From the NCBI GenBank assembly GCA_902825855.1, contig CADECW010000007.1, forward strand, positions 33,529 to 97,528: a stretch of 64,000 bases of DNA. The letters are read 5' to 3'. This DNA is from an uncultured Rhodospirillales bacterium (lineage in GTDB: Bacteria > Pseudomonadota > Alphaproteobacteria > Reyranellales > Reyranellaceae). Positions 9,121-18,013 of the stretch are shown here, one piece after another. Numbering within the stretch: position 1 is the stretch's first letter; each line of letters begins with the position of its first letter. The notes below the pieces were generated by a model, which was not told the DNA's origin, made no database searches, and was given only the letters and a program-made list of their open reading frames with translations. The translations under genes and the position numbers were made by a program.

Positions 9121-11535
9121 ATGACCGGCAATGCGTCCACGCAGAAAATTCATGGCCATTGCGCCCTGTGCATCGCGCGTTGCGGCACCATCGCGACAAT
9201 AGAGGACGGGCGCTTCACGCGGCTCGATCCCGACCCCTCGCATCCGACCGGGCAGGCGATCTGTGCCAAGGGGCGCGCCGCTCCCGAGCTGGTTTATCAC
9301 CCCGATCGGCTGACCCGCCCGCTGCGCCGCACGCGCCCAAAGGGCGACAGCGATCCCGGCTGGGTGCCGATCTCGTGGGACGAAGCGCTCGACCTTACCG
9401 CCGCCGCCATGCAGCGGATCAAGGCGCAGCATGGGGCGAAGGCGGTCGCCTTCAGCATCGCGTCCAGCTCGACCACGGCAATCGGCGATTCGGCGGTCTT
9501 CGTACAACGGCTGAGGAATGCATTCGGCACGCCGAACTTCTATGGCAGCATCGACGTGTGCGGTTGGGGGCGCGCCTTTGCCACCCAGTACACGTTTGGT
9601 GTGGGCAGCGTTGCGATCGGCGGAGGCGTCGGCGCGATGGCGGACATCGCCAACAGCGGATGCCTGATCCTGTGGGGGTATAACCCCTCCTTCTCACGCC
9701 TGACGCACGCCACTGCGACAGTCGATGCGCTGCAGCGGGGAATGAAGCTTATCGTCATCGATCCGCGCAGGGTCGGGCTCGGCGCCAAAGCGGATGTCTG
9801 GCTGCGCGTCCGCCCGGGCAGCGACGGCGCGCTGGCCTTGGGGCTCGCCAACCTCATGATCCGGAACGGGTGGTACGACCGAAAATTCATCCAGACGTGG
9901 AGCAACGGGCCGCTGCTGGTGCGCAACGATACCGGGCGATTGCTGAGCGCGCACGACCTCGGCATCGAGGGCGCGCGTCGCTACATCGCCTGGCACGCGA
10001 CGGAGGCGCGCCCGGTCGTGTACGACGCGGCTGCCGGCACCTATGAAGCGGACGCATCGAGCCTGGCGCTGGAAGGCGAGTACCGGATCGCAACGCCGCA
10101 AGGCGAGGTGACCTGTCGTCCCGCGTTCGAGCTTTATGCCGCGCTCTGCCGCGCCTACCCGCCAGCTGCCGTCGAGGCGACGTGCTGGATTCCGCAAGAG
10201 CGGCTCGAAGCGGCCGCCCGGCTGATCTGGCACGCGCGACCGGTCTCCTACTACGCGTGGAGCGGACACGAGCAACACGCCAACACGACCCAGACGGCTC
10301 GTGCCATATCGCTGCTCTATGCCCTGACCGGCAACTTCGACGCGCCCGGCGGCAACGTGCTTCTTCCCGCCGTGCCGACCAAGCCGATCGTGGGCAACGA
10401 CCTGCCGGGGGCGCAGGGCATGGCGCCCGCGCTTGGAATGTCGGAACGTCCCCTGGGATTGGCGCGCTGGAATCACGTCGGCGGACGCGAGCTGTATGAG
10501 GCGATGCTGGAAAGCAAGCCCTACCCGGTCCGCGGGCTGATTGGTTTCGGCGCCAACATGCTGATGTCGCAAGCCGACGGCAACTACGGGCGAAAGGCCC
10601 TCGCGTCGCTCGACTTCTATGCCCACCTCGACCTGTTCATGACGCCAACTGCCGCTCTTGCCGACGTGGTGCTGCCGGCAGCATCCGCCTTCGAACGCGA
10701 AGCGCTGAGGGTCGGTTTCGAGATCAGCGCCGAGGCTCAATCCCTCGTCCAGTTGCGGCCGGCGGTCGTGCCGCCTCCAGGGCAGGCGCGTCCCGATGCC
10801 CGCATCATCTTCGATCTTGCCGACCGCCTGGGTTTTGGAGCCGAGTTCTGGAACGGCGACATCGACGCGGCCTATCGGCAGCAACTGGAGCCCTCGGGTG
10901 TTACGCTGGAGCAGTTGCGCGCACATCCGGAAGGGGTACGGGTGCCGTTGAGGACGCAGCATGGCAAGCATGCCCAGGCGGACGCTGCGGGCTCACCGCG
11001 CGGCTTCGCTACCCCGTCGCGGCGGGTCGAGCTGTACTCGGAGACCCTGCTCGAGCACGGCTACGCGCCGTTGCCCGACTACGTCGATCCCACAGGCGCG
11101 CCTCAGTCGCTCCCGGATGCCAAGACACGATTTCCGTTGCTGCTGACCTGTGCCAAGCCCACCCTCTTCCTGCAAAGCCAGAACCGGGCCCTCGCGAGCC
11201 TCCGCAAGCGTTCGATGTTTCCCGAAGTGGAGATACATCCCGAAGCGGCACGGGAGCGTCGGATATCCCAGGGCGACTGGGTGTCGATCACGACGGCACA
11301 CGGCAGCGTCCGCGCCTGCGCCCGCTTCAACGAAACACTCGATCCACGCGTTGTGGTTGGCCAGCATGGGTGGTGGCAAGGTTGTGCCGAGCTCAACGCA
11401 CCGGGCTACGACGCTTTTGGCCCAATTGGAGCCAACTACAATCTGCTGATCGACCCCACGATGGCAGACCCGATCAGCCGAACCGCATCCTACCGAGCCA
11501 ATATGTGCGAGGTTCGGGCAGCCAGCGCCGCTTGA
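9121..11535 (+). CDS. Molybdopterin oxidoreductase, DMSO-reductase family
   Basis: An 804-residue bis-MGD enzyme. C14, C17, C21 and C48 fit the C-x2-C-x3-C-x26-C [4Fe-4S] site at the N-terminus, followed by K50, which usually relays electrons. C147 in IDVCGWG lies where the molybdenum ligand normally sits, so a Mo-Cys enzyme is likely. The C-terminal third has the molydopterin-dinucleotide-binding fold (near residues 670-800). There is no twin-arginine signal, so it should be cytoplasmic. No FeS electron-transfer or membrane-anchor subunit lies beside it, so its partner is unknown. Relatives include thiosulfate/polysulfide reductase-like and acetylene-hydratase-like proteins; the substrate cannot be assigned. 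Confidence 0.85.
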   Translation: MTGNASTQKIHGHCALCIARCGTIATIEDGRFTRLDPDPSHPTGQAICAKGRAAPELVYHPDRLTRPLRRTRPKGDSDPGWVPISWDEALDLTAAAMQRIKAQHGAKAVAFSIASSSTTAIGDSAVFVQRLRNAFGTPNFYGSIDVCGWGRAFATQYTFGVGSVAIGGGVGAMADIANSGCLILWGYNPSFSRLTHATATVDALQRGMKLIVIDPRRVGLGAKADVWLRVRPGSDGALALGLANLMIRNGWYDRKFIQTWSNGPLLVRNDTGRLLSAHDLGIEGARRYIAWHATEARPVVYDAAAGTYEADASSLALEGEYRIATPQGEVTCRPAFELYAALCRAYPPAAVEATCWIPQERLEAAARLIWHARPVSYYAWSGHEQHANTTQTARAISLLYALTGNFDAPGGNVLLPAVPTKPIVGNDLPGAQGMAPALGMSERPLGLARWNHVGGRELYEAMLESKPYPVRGLIGFGANMLMSQADGNYGRKALASLDFYAHLDLFMTPTAALADVVLPAASAFEREALRVGFEISAEAQSLVQLRPAVVPPPGQARPDARIIFDLADRLGFGAEFWNGDIDAAYRQQLEPSGVTLEQLRAHPEGVRVPLRTQHGKHAQADAAGSPRGFATPSRRVELYSETLLEHGYAPLPDYVDPTGAPQSLPDAKTRFPLLLTCAKPTLFLQSQNRALASLRKRSMFPEVEIHPEAARERRISQGDWVSITTAHGSVRACARFNETLDPRVVVGQHGWWQGCAELNAPGYDAFGPIGANYNLLIDPTMADPISRTASYRANMCEVRAASAA

Positions 11536-11692
11536 GTGCGCGCCGGCCGTGCTTGCGCCCAACCTCCGAACCGCTTTCCGGCATCAGAACTTGCCGGGCC
11601 GGAGTCGATGTCGAACGCTTCGCAGTGCTTCAAGTGTTGCGTTGGTAGCGTTTTAACAGGGGGTGCTCAGCAAGTTCTGAAAGGAGAGAGCA

Positions 11693-12754
11693 ATGAACAG
11701 TGGCCCAGACCCGAAGGTGCTGGAACAGCTCGTCGGCAAGGTCGTTGGAGACGTCGCCGGCGCCATGGGAGTGTTCATGGCCTATTTGGGCGACCAGGCG
11801 GGCGTCTATCACGCCCTGGACGAAGCTGGACCTTCGACGGTCGAGGAACTGGCCAGCAAGACCGGTCTCAACCCGAAGTATCTTCATGAGTGGCTTGGTG
11901 CAAACGCCGCCGCTGGCTATGTAACCTATGACGGCGTCAACGAGCGGTTCTCGCTGTCGCAAGAGCAAGCCCTGGTCTTCACAAGAGAAGGGCAGCCGGC
12001 GTGCATGCAAGGTTTCTTCCAGGCCATCGTTGCCCAGTACGAAACCCACGCCAAGGCTGTCAAAACCTTCCAATCCGGCAAAGGTCGGCCCTGGAGCCAG
12101 CAGTCAAAGTGTTGCTTCTGTTCTACCGATCGCTTCTTCCGTCCGGGCTACGCCGCAAATCTCGTCGAGAACTGGATACCTGCACTCGACGGAGTCGATG
12201 CCAAGCTCAAGTCAGGCGCGAAGATTGCCGATATTGGCTGTGGCCACGGGTCGTCATCCATCCTTCTTGCCCAGGCCTATCCCAAGTCGAAAGTCTACGC
12301 GTTCGACTTCCACGAGCCATCGATCATCGAGGCGAGACAAAAAGCAAAAGCTGCCGGCGTCAAGAATGTGCGATTTGCCGTCGCCCGGGCCCAGGATTTT
12401 CCAGGCAAGGACTTCGATCTGGCCTGTATTTTCGATGCGCTCCATGACATGGGCGACCCTGTCGGGGCCGCACGTCATATACGTGAGTCGCTGGGTCCGA
12501 AGGGGACGTTCATGCTGGTCGAGCCCCTGGCGGGAGATTCGATGAGCGAAAACCTGCATCCGTTAGGGCAGATATTCTATGCCTTCTCGACTGTCATTTG
12601 CACGCCAGCCTCCCTGGCACAGGAAGTAGGACTGGGACTGGGTGCTCAAGCCGGCCAGAAGCGCCTGACGGCTGTACTCAATCAGGCCGGTTTCAGCCAC
12701 GTGCGGCGGGCGGCCGAAACGCCAACAAATATGGTGTTGGAGGTGAAATCGTAG
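11693..12754 (+). CDS. SAM-dependent methyltransferase, winged-helix N-terminus
   Basis: A 353-residue class I methyltransferase. Residues about 15-95 look like the winged-helix dimerisation domain of Rv2258c-like methyltransferases, and DIGCGHGSSS at 180-189 is the SAM-binding motif I. AFDFHEPS (around 205-212) is the acidic end of strand beta2. AGGAGAG lies 7-8 bases before the ATG. Residues 139-143 (K-C-C-F-C) are an unusual cysteine cluster just before the conserved RFFRPGY segment. The substrate is unknown. It stands alone, followed by a strong hairpin at 12778-12811. Confidence 0.8.
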   Translation: MNSGPDPKVLEQLVGKVVGDVAGAMGVFMAYLGDQAGVYHALDEAGPSTVEELASKTGLNPKYLHEWLGANAAAGYVTYDGVNERFSLSQEQALVFTREGQPACMQGFFQAIVAQYETHAKAVKTFQSGKGRPWSQQSKCCFCSTDRFFRPGYAANLVENWIPALDGVDAKLKSGAKIADIGCGHGSSSILLAQAYPKSKVYAFDFHEPSIIEARQKAKAAGVKNVRFAVARAQDFPGKDFDLACIFDALHDMGDPVGAARHIRESLGPKGTFMLVEPLAGDSMSENLHPLGQIFYAFSTVICTPASLAQEVGLGLGAQAGQKRLTAVLNQAGFSHVRRAAETPTNMVLEVKS

Positions 12755-12777
12755 ACTGAACAACTGCGCAATTCGGC

Positions 12778-12811
12778 GGCTCCGCATGGGAGTGTCCCAC
12801 CATGCGGAGCC
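12778..12811 (+). terminator. Perfect 12-bp inverted repeat after the methyltransferase
   Basis: GGCTCCGCATGG at 12778-12789 and its exact complement at 12800-12811 flank a 10-base loop, starting 24 bases after the methyltransferase stop. There is no T tract after either arm, so it may be a transcript-end or stabilising hairpin rather than a classical intrinsic terminator. The rest of the 322-base gap 12755-13076 shows nothing else I can name. Confidence 0.45.
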
Positions 12812-13076
12812 TGACCGCTCGCACATCTCTGGGGGTCGGACACTCATAGAGCCTCTGCGAGCGGCTTGCGGCAAGTATGAGCGAATATTTCCCGTAGAAC
12901 AACGCTTGACAGCCCCTGCCCTCGCCGAGCCTTCATCGGTCGAAGACCCACCCTCTGGCCGCCAAGGTGGGCGGTCATTGCAGCCATGGCAACAGTGCGG
13001 TGACAAACACTGGCGTCCGAAGGGTTTACCATATCGATCGGCTGCAATCCGTGCGAGCACCACAGGAGAAGCAGAG

Positions 13077-13304
13077 ATGAGCGACTTTGTATTGGTGGTT
13101 GCCGTCTACTTGGGCATCGGTCTCATCTGGCTTTCCATGGTGATGGCGGTATCCAGGCGCCAATTCGAGTACGTGTCGCCGAAGGAATCCGCCGTCCATA
13201 TCTTGGGGTGGCCCTATGTGTTCTTCGAACTGAAACTTTGGTGGCTGGCCCTGTCTGCAGCGGCAACCATTTGTGCCACTGCGTTCGCAGGTGTCGAGCG
13301 CTGA
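13077..13304 (+). CDS. Small two-helix membrane protein
   Basis: A 75-residue protein with hydrophobic segments at about 4-25 and 53-71, joined by a polar loop. AGGAGA about 9 bases before the ATG supports the start. I do not recognise a family. It stands between the methyltransferase gene and a convergent thioredoxin-fold gene and has no obvious partner. Confidence 0.55.
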   Translation: MSDFVLVVAVYLGIGLIWLSMVMAVSRRQFEYVSPKESAVHILGWPYVFFELKLWWLALSAAATICATAFAGVER

Positions 13305-13482
13305 CAGGAAGCTGCGGTGCATGAGCGCGCAGAGACTTAGGTCGAGCGGCACCCCTCCACCGTTGGAGCCGATACGTGATTCAGTAAGCGGCGGACAATC
13401 ATGCAGCGTCGCGTCTCCGCTGGGTCCTGGCCTTGACGCCGCAGCGGTTCGTCAGCGCCGCTCCGGGATCCGCGAGAGCCGG

Positions 13483-14049
13483 CTAATTCGACGACAGACG
13501 TGAAACCCAGACGGACACGGCATCGCCGCTGCTCATGTCGTTCTGGACGAGGCCATCGATCATGAAGGTCGGCGAGACATGGATGCCGTTCTGACGGGCA
13601 TATTTCGTATGTCGCTTGACCTCCTGGTCCAGCCTGGGGCGGGCGTAGGCCTCGGCAAGCTTCAGGCCCGAATACTCTTCGACGCGCGCAATGATGTCGG
13701 CGGGTGACAGCGCCAGCAGTGGGCCGCTGCAATGATCGGCGGGTTCGAACCTGTCACGGTGAGCAGCGACGCCGGCCAGCACCTTCTTGGCGGCGCCTTT
13801 ACCTTCCGCAAGAGTGGAGGCGGCGAGCGCGCAACGCGTGATCACGCCGGAGAAAAGATGCCATGGCTGCGAGTGCAGCCAGATCTTGAGGGTGATGTTG
13901 TCGGCGCCCGCTGATTCCAAGGTTTCGTCGAGCTTGCCAAAGGCCTTCGCGGAGAACGGGCAGGTGGGTTCGAGGAACACCTCGAAGACCCTTGCCCCAT
14001 GCCCCCAGGTCAGTGGCTCGGCACGCCCCGCAGAATCCATTTCAACCAT
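13483..14049 (-). CDS. DsbA/thioredoxin-fold protein with CPFS motif
   Basis: A 188-residue protein of the thioredoxin-like fold. The active-site position is C30-P31-F32-S33, so it has a single cysteine where classical DsbA proteins have CxxC. The cis-proline loop is VSPTFMI near residue 160. Between them lies a helical insertion as in the DsbA/2-hydroxychromene isomerase group. No signal peptide is present, so a cytoplasmic location is likely. A monothiol CxxS suggests glutathione-linked or isomerase chemistry rather than disulfide formation. The gene stands alone on its strand. Confidence 0.7.
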   Translation of the reverse strand: MVEMDSAGRAEPLTWGHGARVFEVFLEPTCPFSAKAFGKLDETLESAGADNITLKIWLHSQPWHLFSGVITRCALAASTLAEGKGAAKKVLAGVAAHRDRFEPADHCSGPLLALSPADIIARVEEYSGLKLAEAYARPRLDQEVKRHTKYARQNGIHVSPTFMIDGLVQNDMSSGDAVSVWVSRLSSN

Positions 14050-14181
14050 GCGTTCATCCTTGCTTCCGTGGAAATCTTATTAAACACATCCGCATATCGC
14101 TGTCCGGCCCATCGCTCTGTGAAGGAATCGATTGCTGCCCGCCTTCACGCTCCACGGCAGGACACGCGTGAGAAGAATCGG

Positions 14182-14949
14182 TCACAGTGCCGTCATGCCG
14201 CCGTCCACGAACAGCAAGGCGCCGGTGACGTATGAGGCATCGTCGGAGGCCAAGAAAAGGATTGCGGCGGCAACTTCCTCGGCCCTGCCCGGGCGCTTCA
14301 GCATGGTGCCCCGTGCCGCCTGAGCGTTGTATTGCTCGACGGTCTCTCCAGCCGCTGCAATGCGGCGCTCATGGAAAGGCGTGAAGATCGGCCCAGGACC
14401 GACGGCATTCACGCGAATGCCCTCTGACGAGTGGTCGGCGGCGAGCGCCCGCGTCAAGCCCGCGATTGCAGCCTTGCTGGTGTCATATTGCAGATTGCCG
14501 CCGCCTGCGACGACGGAACGGACGGAGGCCACATTGACGATGGCGCCGCCCTTTTTGCGGCGCATCAGTGGAACGGCGGCCTTTGCGCAGAAGACGTAGC
14601 TCATCAGGTTGACGCCGATGATCTCGTTCCAGCTCGCCGCGCTCGCCTCGTCGATCTTCTCGTATTTGCGGATGCCGGCATTATTGATGAGGATGTCGAG
14701 GCTCCCGAACTGCTGCGCCGCACCGTTGACGAAGGCGAGGCATGCGGCCTCCGTACCAACGTCAGCTTGCGTGAAGGTTACTTTGGCGCCTGTAGCCTCG
14801 AGTTCGGTCGCCACGCGGCGGCCGCGCTCGCCGTCCCGATCGCAAAACGCCACGCTTGCGCCCTCGGCGGCGAAACGCCTGACCGTCGCCTCGCCGATTC
14901 CCGATGCCCCACCCGTCACCGCGGCGACCTTGCCGTCGAGTCTTCCCAT
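14182..14949 (-). CDS. Short-chain dehydrogenase/reductase
   Basis: A 255-residue classical SDR: cofactor motif T-G-G-A-S-G-I-G at 12-19, NNAG at 89-92, catalytic S142, Y155 and K159, and the C-terminal G-A-x-x-x-V-D-G-G signature. D37 after the second strand suggests NAD(H) rather than NADP(H). It oxidises or reduces an unknown alcohol/ketone substrate in the cytoplasm. No operon partner is evident. Confidence 0.85.
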   Translation of the reverse strand: MGRLDGKVAAVTGGASGIGEATVRRFAAEGASVAFCDRDGERGRRVATELEATGAKVTFTQADVGTEAACLAFVNGAAQQFGSLDILINNAGIRKYEKIDEASAASWNEIIGVNLMSYVFCAKAAVPLMRRKKGGAIVNVASVRSVVAGGGNLQYDTSKAAIAGLTRALAADHSSEGIRVNAVGPGPIFTPFHERRIAAAGETVEQYNAQAARGTMLKRPGRAEEVAAAILFLASDDASYVTGALLFVDGGMTAL

Positions 14950-15180
14950 GTTCGCTGCCTTTCATTGCGAGGTTCGCGTCCGTACGTCCGACGTGAGTAG
15001 AATGCAGCCCATCGTCCGACGGGTCAAAAGCACGCGAAGCCTGCGGCCAATGCCGTGCCGCTCGAAAACTTCGACGGCATGGCCCTGGCGAGCTGTGGCA
15101 ATGCGCCAAGCCCTGGAGTGTCCGAGGCCGCTCCGACAATGACGCGAGGCGTTCAGCACCGATTGCAGTATGTTTTCAGG

Positions 15181-15627
15181 CTACTCATCTGGGCAGCCCT
15201 CTATGAAATCGAGAAGCAACTCCTTGATCTTCGGCCCATCCAAGCTCTTGAGTGAGTGGCTTACGGTGCGATTGGATGCGCTGTAGTGAAAGGCAGCCTG
15301 GCCATCGGGTGTCACGGTGAGCTTCAGCGTACAATGCGAATTCACATCACCTCGAAACACACCAATGTTCCAGATGGCGAGCGTCTTCTTGGGAGGAGTA
15401 CTCACCTTCGTGTTGGTCAGTCTGAGATGCGCCGCGGCGAATTCCCCGTTGAGCGTACTTATTTCTTTCTCGAAAGAGCGGCCGACTATCGGCCAATCTA
15501 CCTCTGAGTCACTCGCGTCCCGGGTGGCCCGCTTCCGAGCTTCCTCATGTTCTGATGCCTGCCGTTTTCGCTTTTCGTCGGCCTCCTTCGCCTTCGCAAC
15601 CAGCCTCGCCACGCGTTCGTCGCTCAT
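15181..15627 (-). CDS. Hypothetical protein with charged N-terminal helix
   Basis: A 148-residue protein that I do not recognise. Residues 1-45 are highly charged and helical, probably a coiled coil. The remainder looks like a small alpha/beta domain. The start at 15627 is the first ATG giving the charged helix; an upstream in-frame start at 15687 would add 20 residues of no clear character. Base composition around it is visibly less GC-rich than its neighbours, which may mean recent acquisition. No signal peptide or membrane segment is seen. Confidence 0.5.
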   Translation of the reverse strand: MSDERVARLVAKAKEADEKRKRQASEHEEARKRATRDASDSEVDWPIVGRSFEKEISTLNGEFAAAHLRLTNTKVSTPPKKTLAIWNIGVFRGDVNSHCTLKLTVTPDGQAAFHYSASNRTVSHSLKSLDGPKIKELLLDFIEGCPDE

Positions 15628-15782
15628 TTGATTGCCCCAGGGTCTTGCATGGTAACCGCATTGTTGCTGATCAAACATGCATTGCAACAGACTCGTTACT
15701 CACGGCGCCGTTCCTGGTCGCATCATACCAGCCGCGGGACAGCGGAACGTCGAGCGACCGGGTAGCGAAGAACCCGGCCGGC

Positions 15783-16331
15783 TCAGCGCTTCGGCACCAT
15801 GCAGAAGCCCTGTGCCTCAATGCCGAGCGGCGGGTTGAACTTCGAGCGGAAGTTCTCCATGGCGATGGCGGCCGTCAGTTCGACAATCTGCGCCTCGGTG
15901 AAATGCGTCCGCAGCTCGGCAAACAGCGCGTCATCGACTTTCTGGCCGGTCGTTGTGATGCGCTCTGCATATTCCAATGCCGCCCGCTCCATCGGCGAGA
16001 ACAGATTGCTGTCACGCCAAGCCAAGACCTCGCTCAGCTTCTCGGCGCCGCCTTCGCTTTCCACCGCACGGGCGGAATTGATGTCAATTCAAAACGGGCA
16101 GCCATTGATGGTGGCGACGCGGACATAGACCAGCGGCAGCAACGCCTTGGGCAAGAGCCCCGACTGCTCGATCGATTGGCCGAGGACGGCGGCGGCACGC
16201 AGGATCGGCGGGCAATGCGCCATCACTTTTGCCGGATTGAGTAGGCCGCCGTAGATCTCGCGTTGTCTTTCGAAGGTTGCCTTCAAGATCGGATCGCCGC
16301 CGTCTTCTTCGATTTCACTGACGCGAGGCAT
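15783..16331 (-). CDS. CMD/AhpD-family protein, candidate selenoprotein (CxxU)
   Basis: One frame runs from an ATG at 16331 to a stop at 15783, interrupted only by TGA at 16089-16091. Read through, it gives 182 residues, a full-length carboxymuconolactone decarboxylase/AhpD-type protein with no frameshift. The TGA is residue 81, in N-G-C78-P-F-U81-I-D-I-N-S. In this family that position is the second cysteine of the redox CxxC, the peroxidatic or most reactive residue in AhpD. The residue four after it is N85 where AhpD has histidine. Both halves keep family-like sequence, and a SECIS-like hairpin follows the TGA. Selenocysteine replaces cysteine in known bacterial AhpD-like selenoproteins. 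Conventional gene calling would split it into two fragments or call it a pseudogene. A sequencing error or a real nonsense mutation is the alternative. Confidence 0.75.
16059..16077 (-). promoter_or_regulatory. Candidate bacterial SECIS hairpin
   Basis: In the mRNA of the CMD-family gene, 11 nt separate the UGA from a stem of 7 continuous pairs (UUCCGCC with GGUGGAA, including one G-U). The loop has 5 nt, C-G-U-G-C. The apical loop begins 18 nt after the UGA and has G at its second position. Published descriptions of bacterial SECIS elements ask for a 4-16 bp upper stem, a loop 16-37 nt from the UGA and a G in the first two loop bases; this element satisfies all three. SelB would bind it while the ribosome stands at the UGA. 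Confidence 0.65.
16089..16091 (-). other. In-frame UGA, proposed selenocysteine codon
   Basis: The codon sits between TTT (Phe80) and ATT (Ile82) of the CMD-family gene, exactly where a TGC or TGT cysteine codon is expected. Because the frame is the same on both sides, an insertion or deletion error cannot explain it; only a base substitution or recoding can. Confidence 0.7.
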
Positions 16332-16545
16332 CTGCTTTGCTCCTCGTGAGAAGACGGCAGGCTAGCGCCGCTGCCAACGACGAAGCGACCGAGCTTTTCT
16401 CATGCGCCTCTTAGGAGTGTTTTGGCCGCCTTGTCCGCACGTCGATGCGAGACTTGGCCGTAGCCGGAGCCAGAACTAGAGGGCGCCGACGAAGGAAGCT
16501 ACGATCAGCGGCAAGAATGGAGATTCCGCCGGGACGGAGACCGAC

Positions 16546-17787
16546 ATGACACGGGCAAGCGGCTCGGCCTACGGCTGGGTGATCGTCGCGGCGGGTGCGC
16601 TCATGACCTGCGTCAGCATGGGCGCGATGTTCTCACTCGCGGTCTTCCTGCAACCGATCTCGGTCGACACCGGCTGGACGCGCACCGGCATATCGACGGC
16701 GATGACCATCGACTTTCTGGCCATGGGCTTTGCCGCCTTCGCCTGGGGCGCGATGAGCGACCGCTTCGGCCCGCGCATCGTCGTGCTGTCGGGAAGCCTG
16801 ATGCTGGGGCTGGGCCTGGTGCTGGCGAGCCGTGCCACGAGCCTGATCGAATTCCAGCTGGTATTCGGCCTCCTGGTCGGCGCCGCAGCAGGCGCCTTTT
16901 ACGCGCCGATGATGGCGCTGGCCTCGGGCTGGATCGAGAACAACCGTAGTCTCGCCGTCGCCCTGGTGTCGGCCGGCGCCGGCACCGCGCCGCTCACCGT
17001 GGCGCCGTTCGCGCGCTGGCTGATCGACAACTATGACTGGCGCCCGGCGATGCTGGTGGTGGGCATCTCCGCCTGGATCCTGCTGATCCCGGCCTCCTAC
17101 CTGGTGCGCCGCCCACCCGTCGTGCTGGAGACCGACCCGCCCGCGCCAGGCGTCGCCACTCCGCTTACGGCGGTCGTCGAGACACGCATGGGGGCGGCCG
17201 AGGCGCTGCGCACGCCACAGTTCGCCGCCCTGGCACTCGCCCACTTCGCCTGCTGTGCCGCCCATTCCGGCCCGATCTTCCACATGGTGACCTACGCCAT
17301 CGGCTGCGGCCTCCCGGCGATGGTGGCGGTCAGCGTCTACAGCCTGGCCGGCCTCTCGGGACTAGGCGGCCGCCTCCTGCTCGGTGTGCTGGCCGATCGG
17401 CTGGGCGCCAAACCCGTGCTGGTCGGCGGGTTGATGGTGCAGGCCATTGGCGCCGGCGCCTATCTGTTCGCCCGCGAACTGGGCGAACTCTATGCCCTGT
17501 CGGTCGTGTTCGGCATCGCTTATGGCGGCGTGATGCCGCTTTACGCCATCCTGGCTCGCGACTATTTCGGCCCGCACATCATGGGCACGGTGTTCGGAGC
17601 GATCTCGGCCATGGCGAGCCTCGGCATGGCGTTCGGTCCATGGGCCGGCGGCTGGGTGTTCGACACTTACGCAAGCTACTCGTGGCTCTATATCGGCTCG
17701 TTCACCGTCGGCCTCGCGGCTGTCGCAGTGGCTTTCACCTTCAAGCCGGCGCCGGTTGCAAGCAAGCTCAGCGTCTCGGCGACATAG
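16546..17787 (+). CDS. MFS transporter
   Basis: A 413-residue protein with 12 predicted hydrophobic helices. The loop between helices 2 and 3 contains the MFS motif-A remnant G-A-M-S-D-R-F-G-P-R. It resembles the oxalate/formate or monocarboxylate-type MFS group (OFA/MCT-like), but the substrate is not evident. GGGACGGAG precedes the ATG. It stands alone, and no regulator or enzyme is coupled to it. Confidence 0.82.
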   Translation: MTRASGSAYGWVIVAAGALMTCVSMGAMFSLAVFLQPISVDTGWTRTGISTAMTIDFLAMGFAAFAWGAMSDRFGPRIVVLSGSLMLGLGLVLASRATSLIEFQLVFGLLVGAAAGAFYAPMMALASGWIENNRSLAVALVSAGAGTAPLTVAPFARWLIDNYDWRPAMLVVGISAWILLIPASYLVRRPPVVLETDPPAPGVATPLTAVVETRMGAAEALRTPQFAALALAHFACCAAHSGPIFHMVTYAIGCGLPAMVAVSVYSLAGLSGLGGRLLLGVLADRLGAKPVLVGGLMVQAIGAGAYLFARELGELYALSVVFGIAYGGVMPLYAILARDYFGPHIMGTVFGAISAMASLGMAFGPWAGGWVFDTYASYSWLYIGSFTVGLAAVAVAFTFKPAPVASKLSVSAT

Positions 17788-18013
17788 CCGTCGCTGCGCC
17801 CGCATTGCAGTCCGCGGCGTTGAAGGCTTGCGAAGTCCGGCGTGGGGAGGTCGGAGCAGTCCGCTAGGCCGTTGCCTGCGGCACTGGGGAAGAACGGCGC
17901 GAGCAACAAGATGCAGCAGACATCTCCAGCCGCCATGCCAAGCCCTATGGATTGACTTGTCAGGGAATCGTTCTCATTTTGTTCACATCAATCGAGGCCG
18001 AAGAAACTGGTTG

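Noticed and set aside
13483..14049. Second selenoprotein or dithiol oxidoreductase
   Set aside because: The active site reads C-P-F-S with a true serine codon and the frame has no internal TGA.
15783..16331. Two separate small genes or a pseudogene broken by a nonsense codon
   Set aside because: Both parts are in the same frame with no other damage, and the stop is TGA at the redox-cysteine codon followed by a SECIS-like hairpin. Recoding explains all of this better, although an error at that base cannot be excluded.
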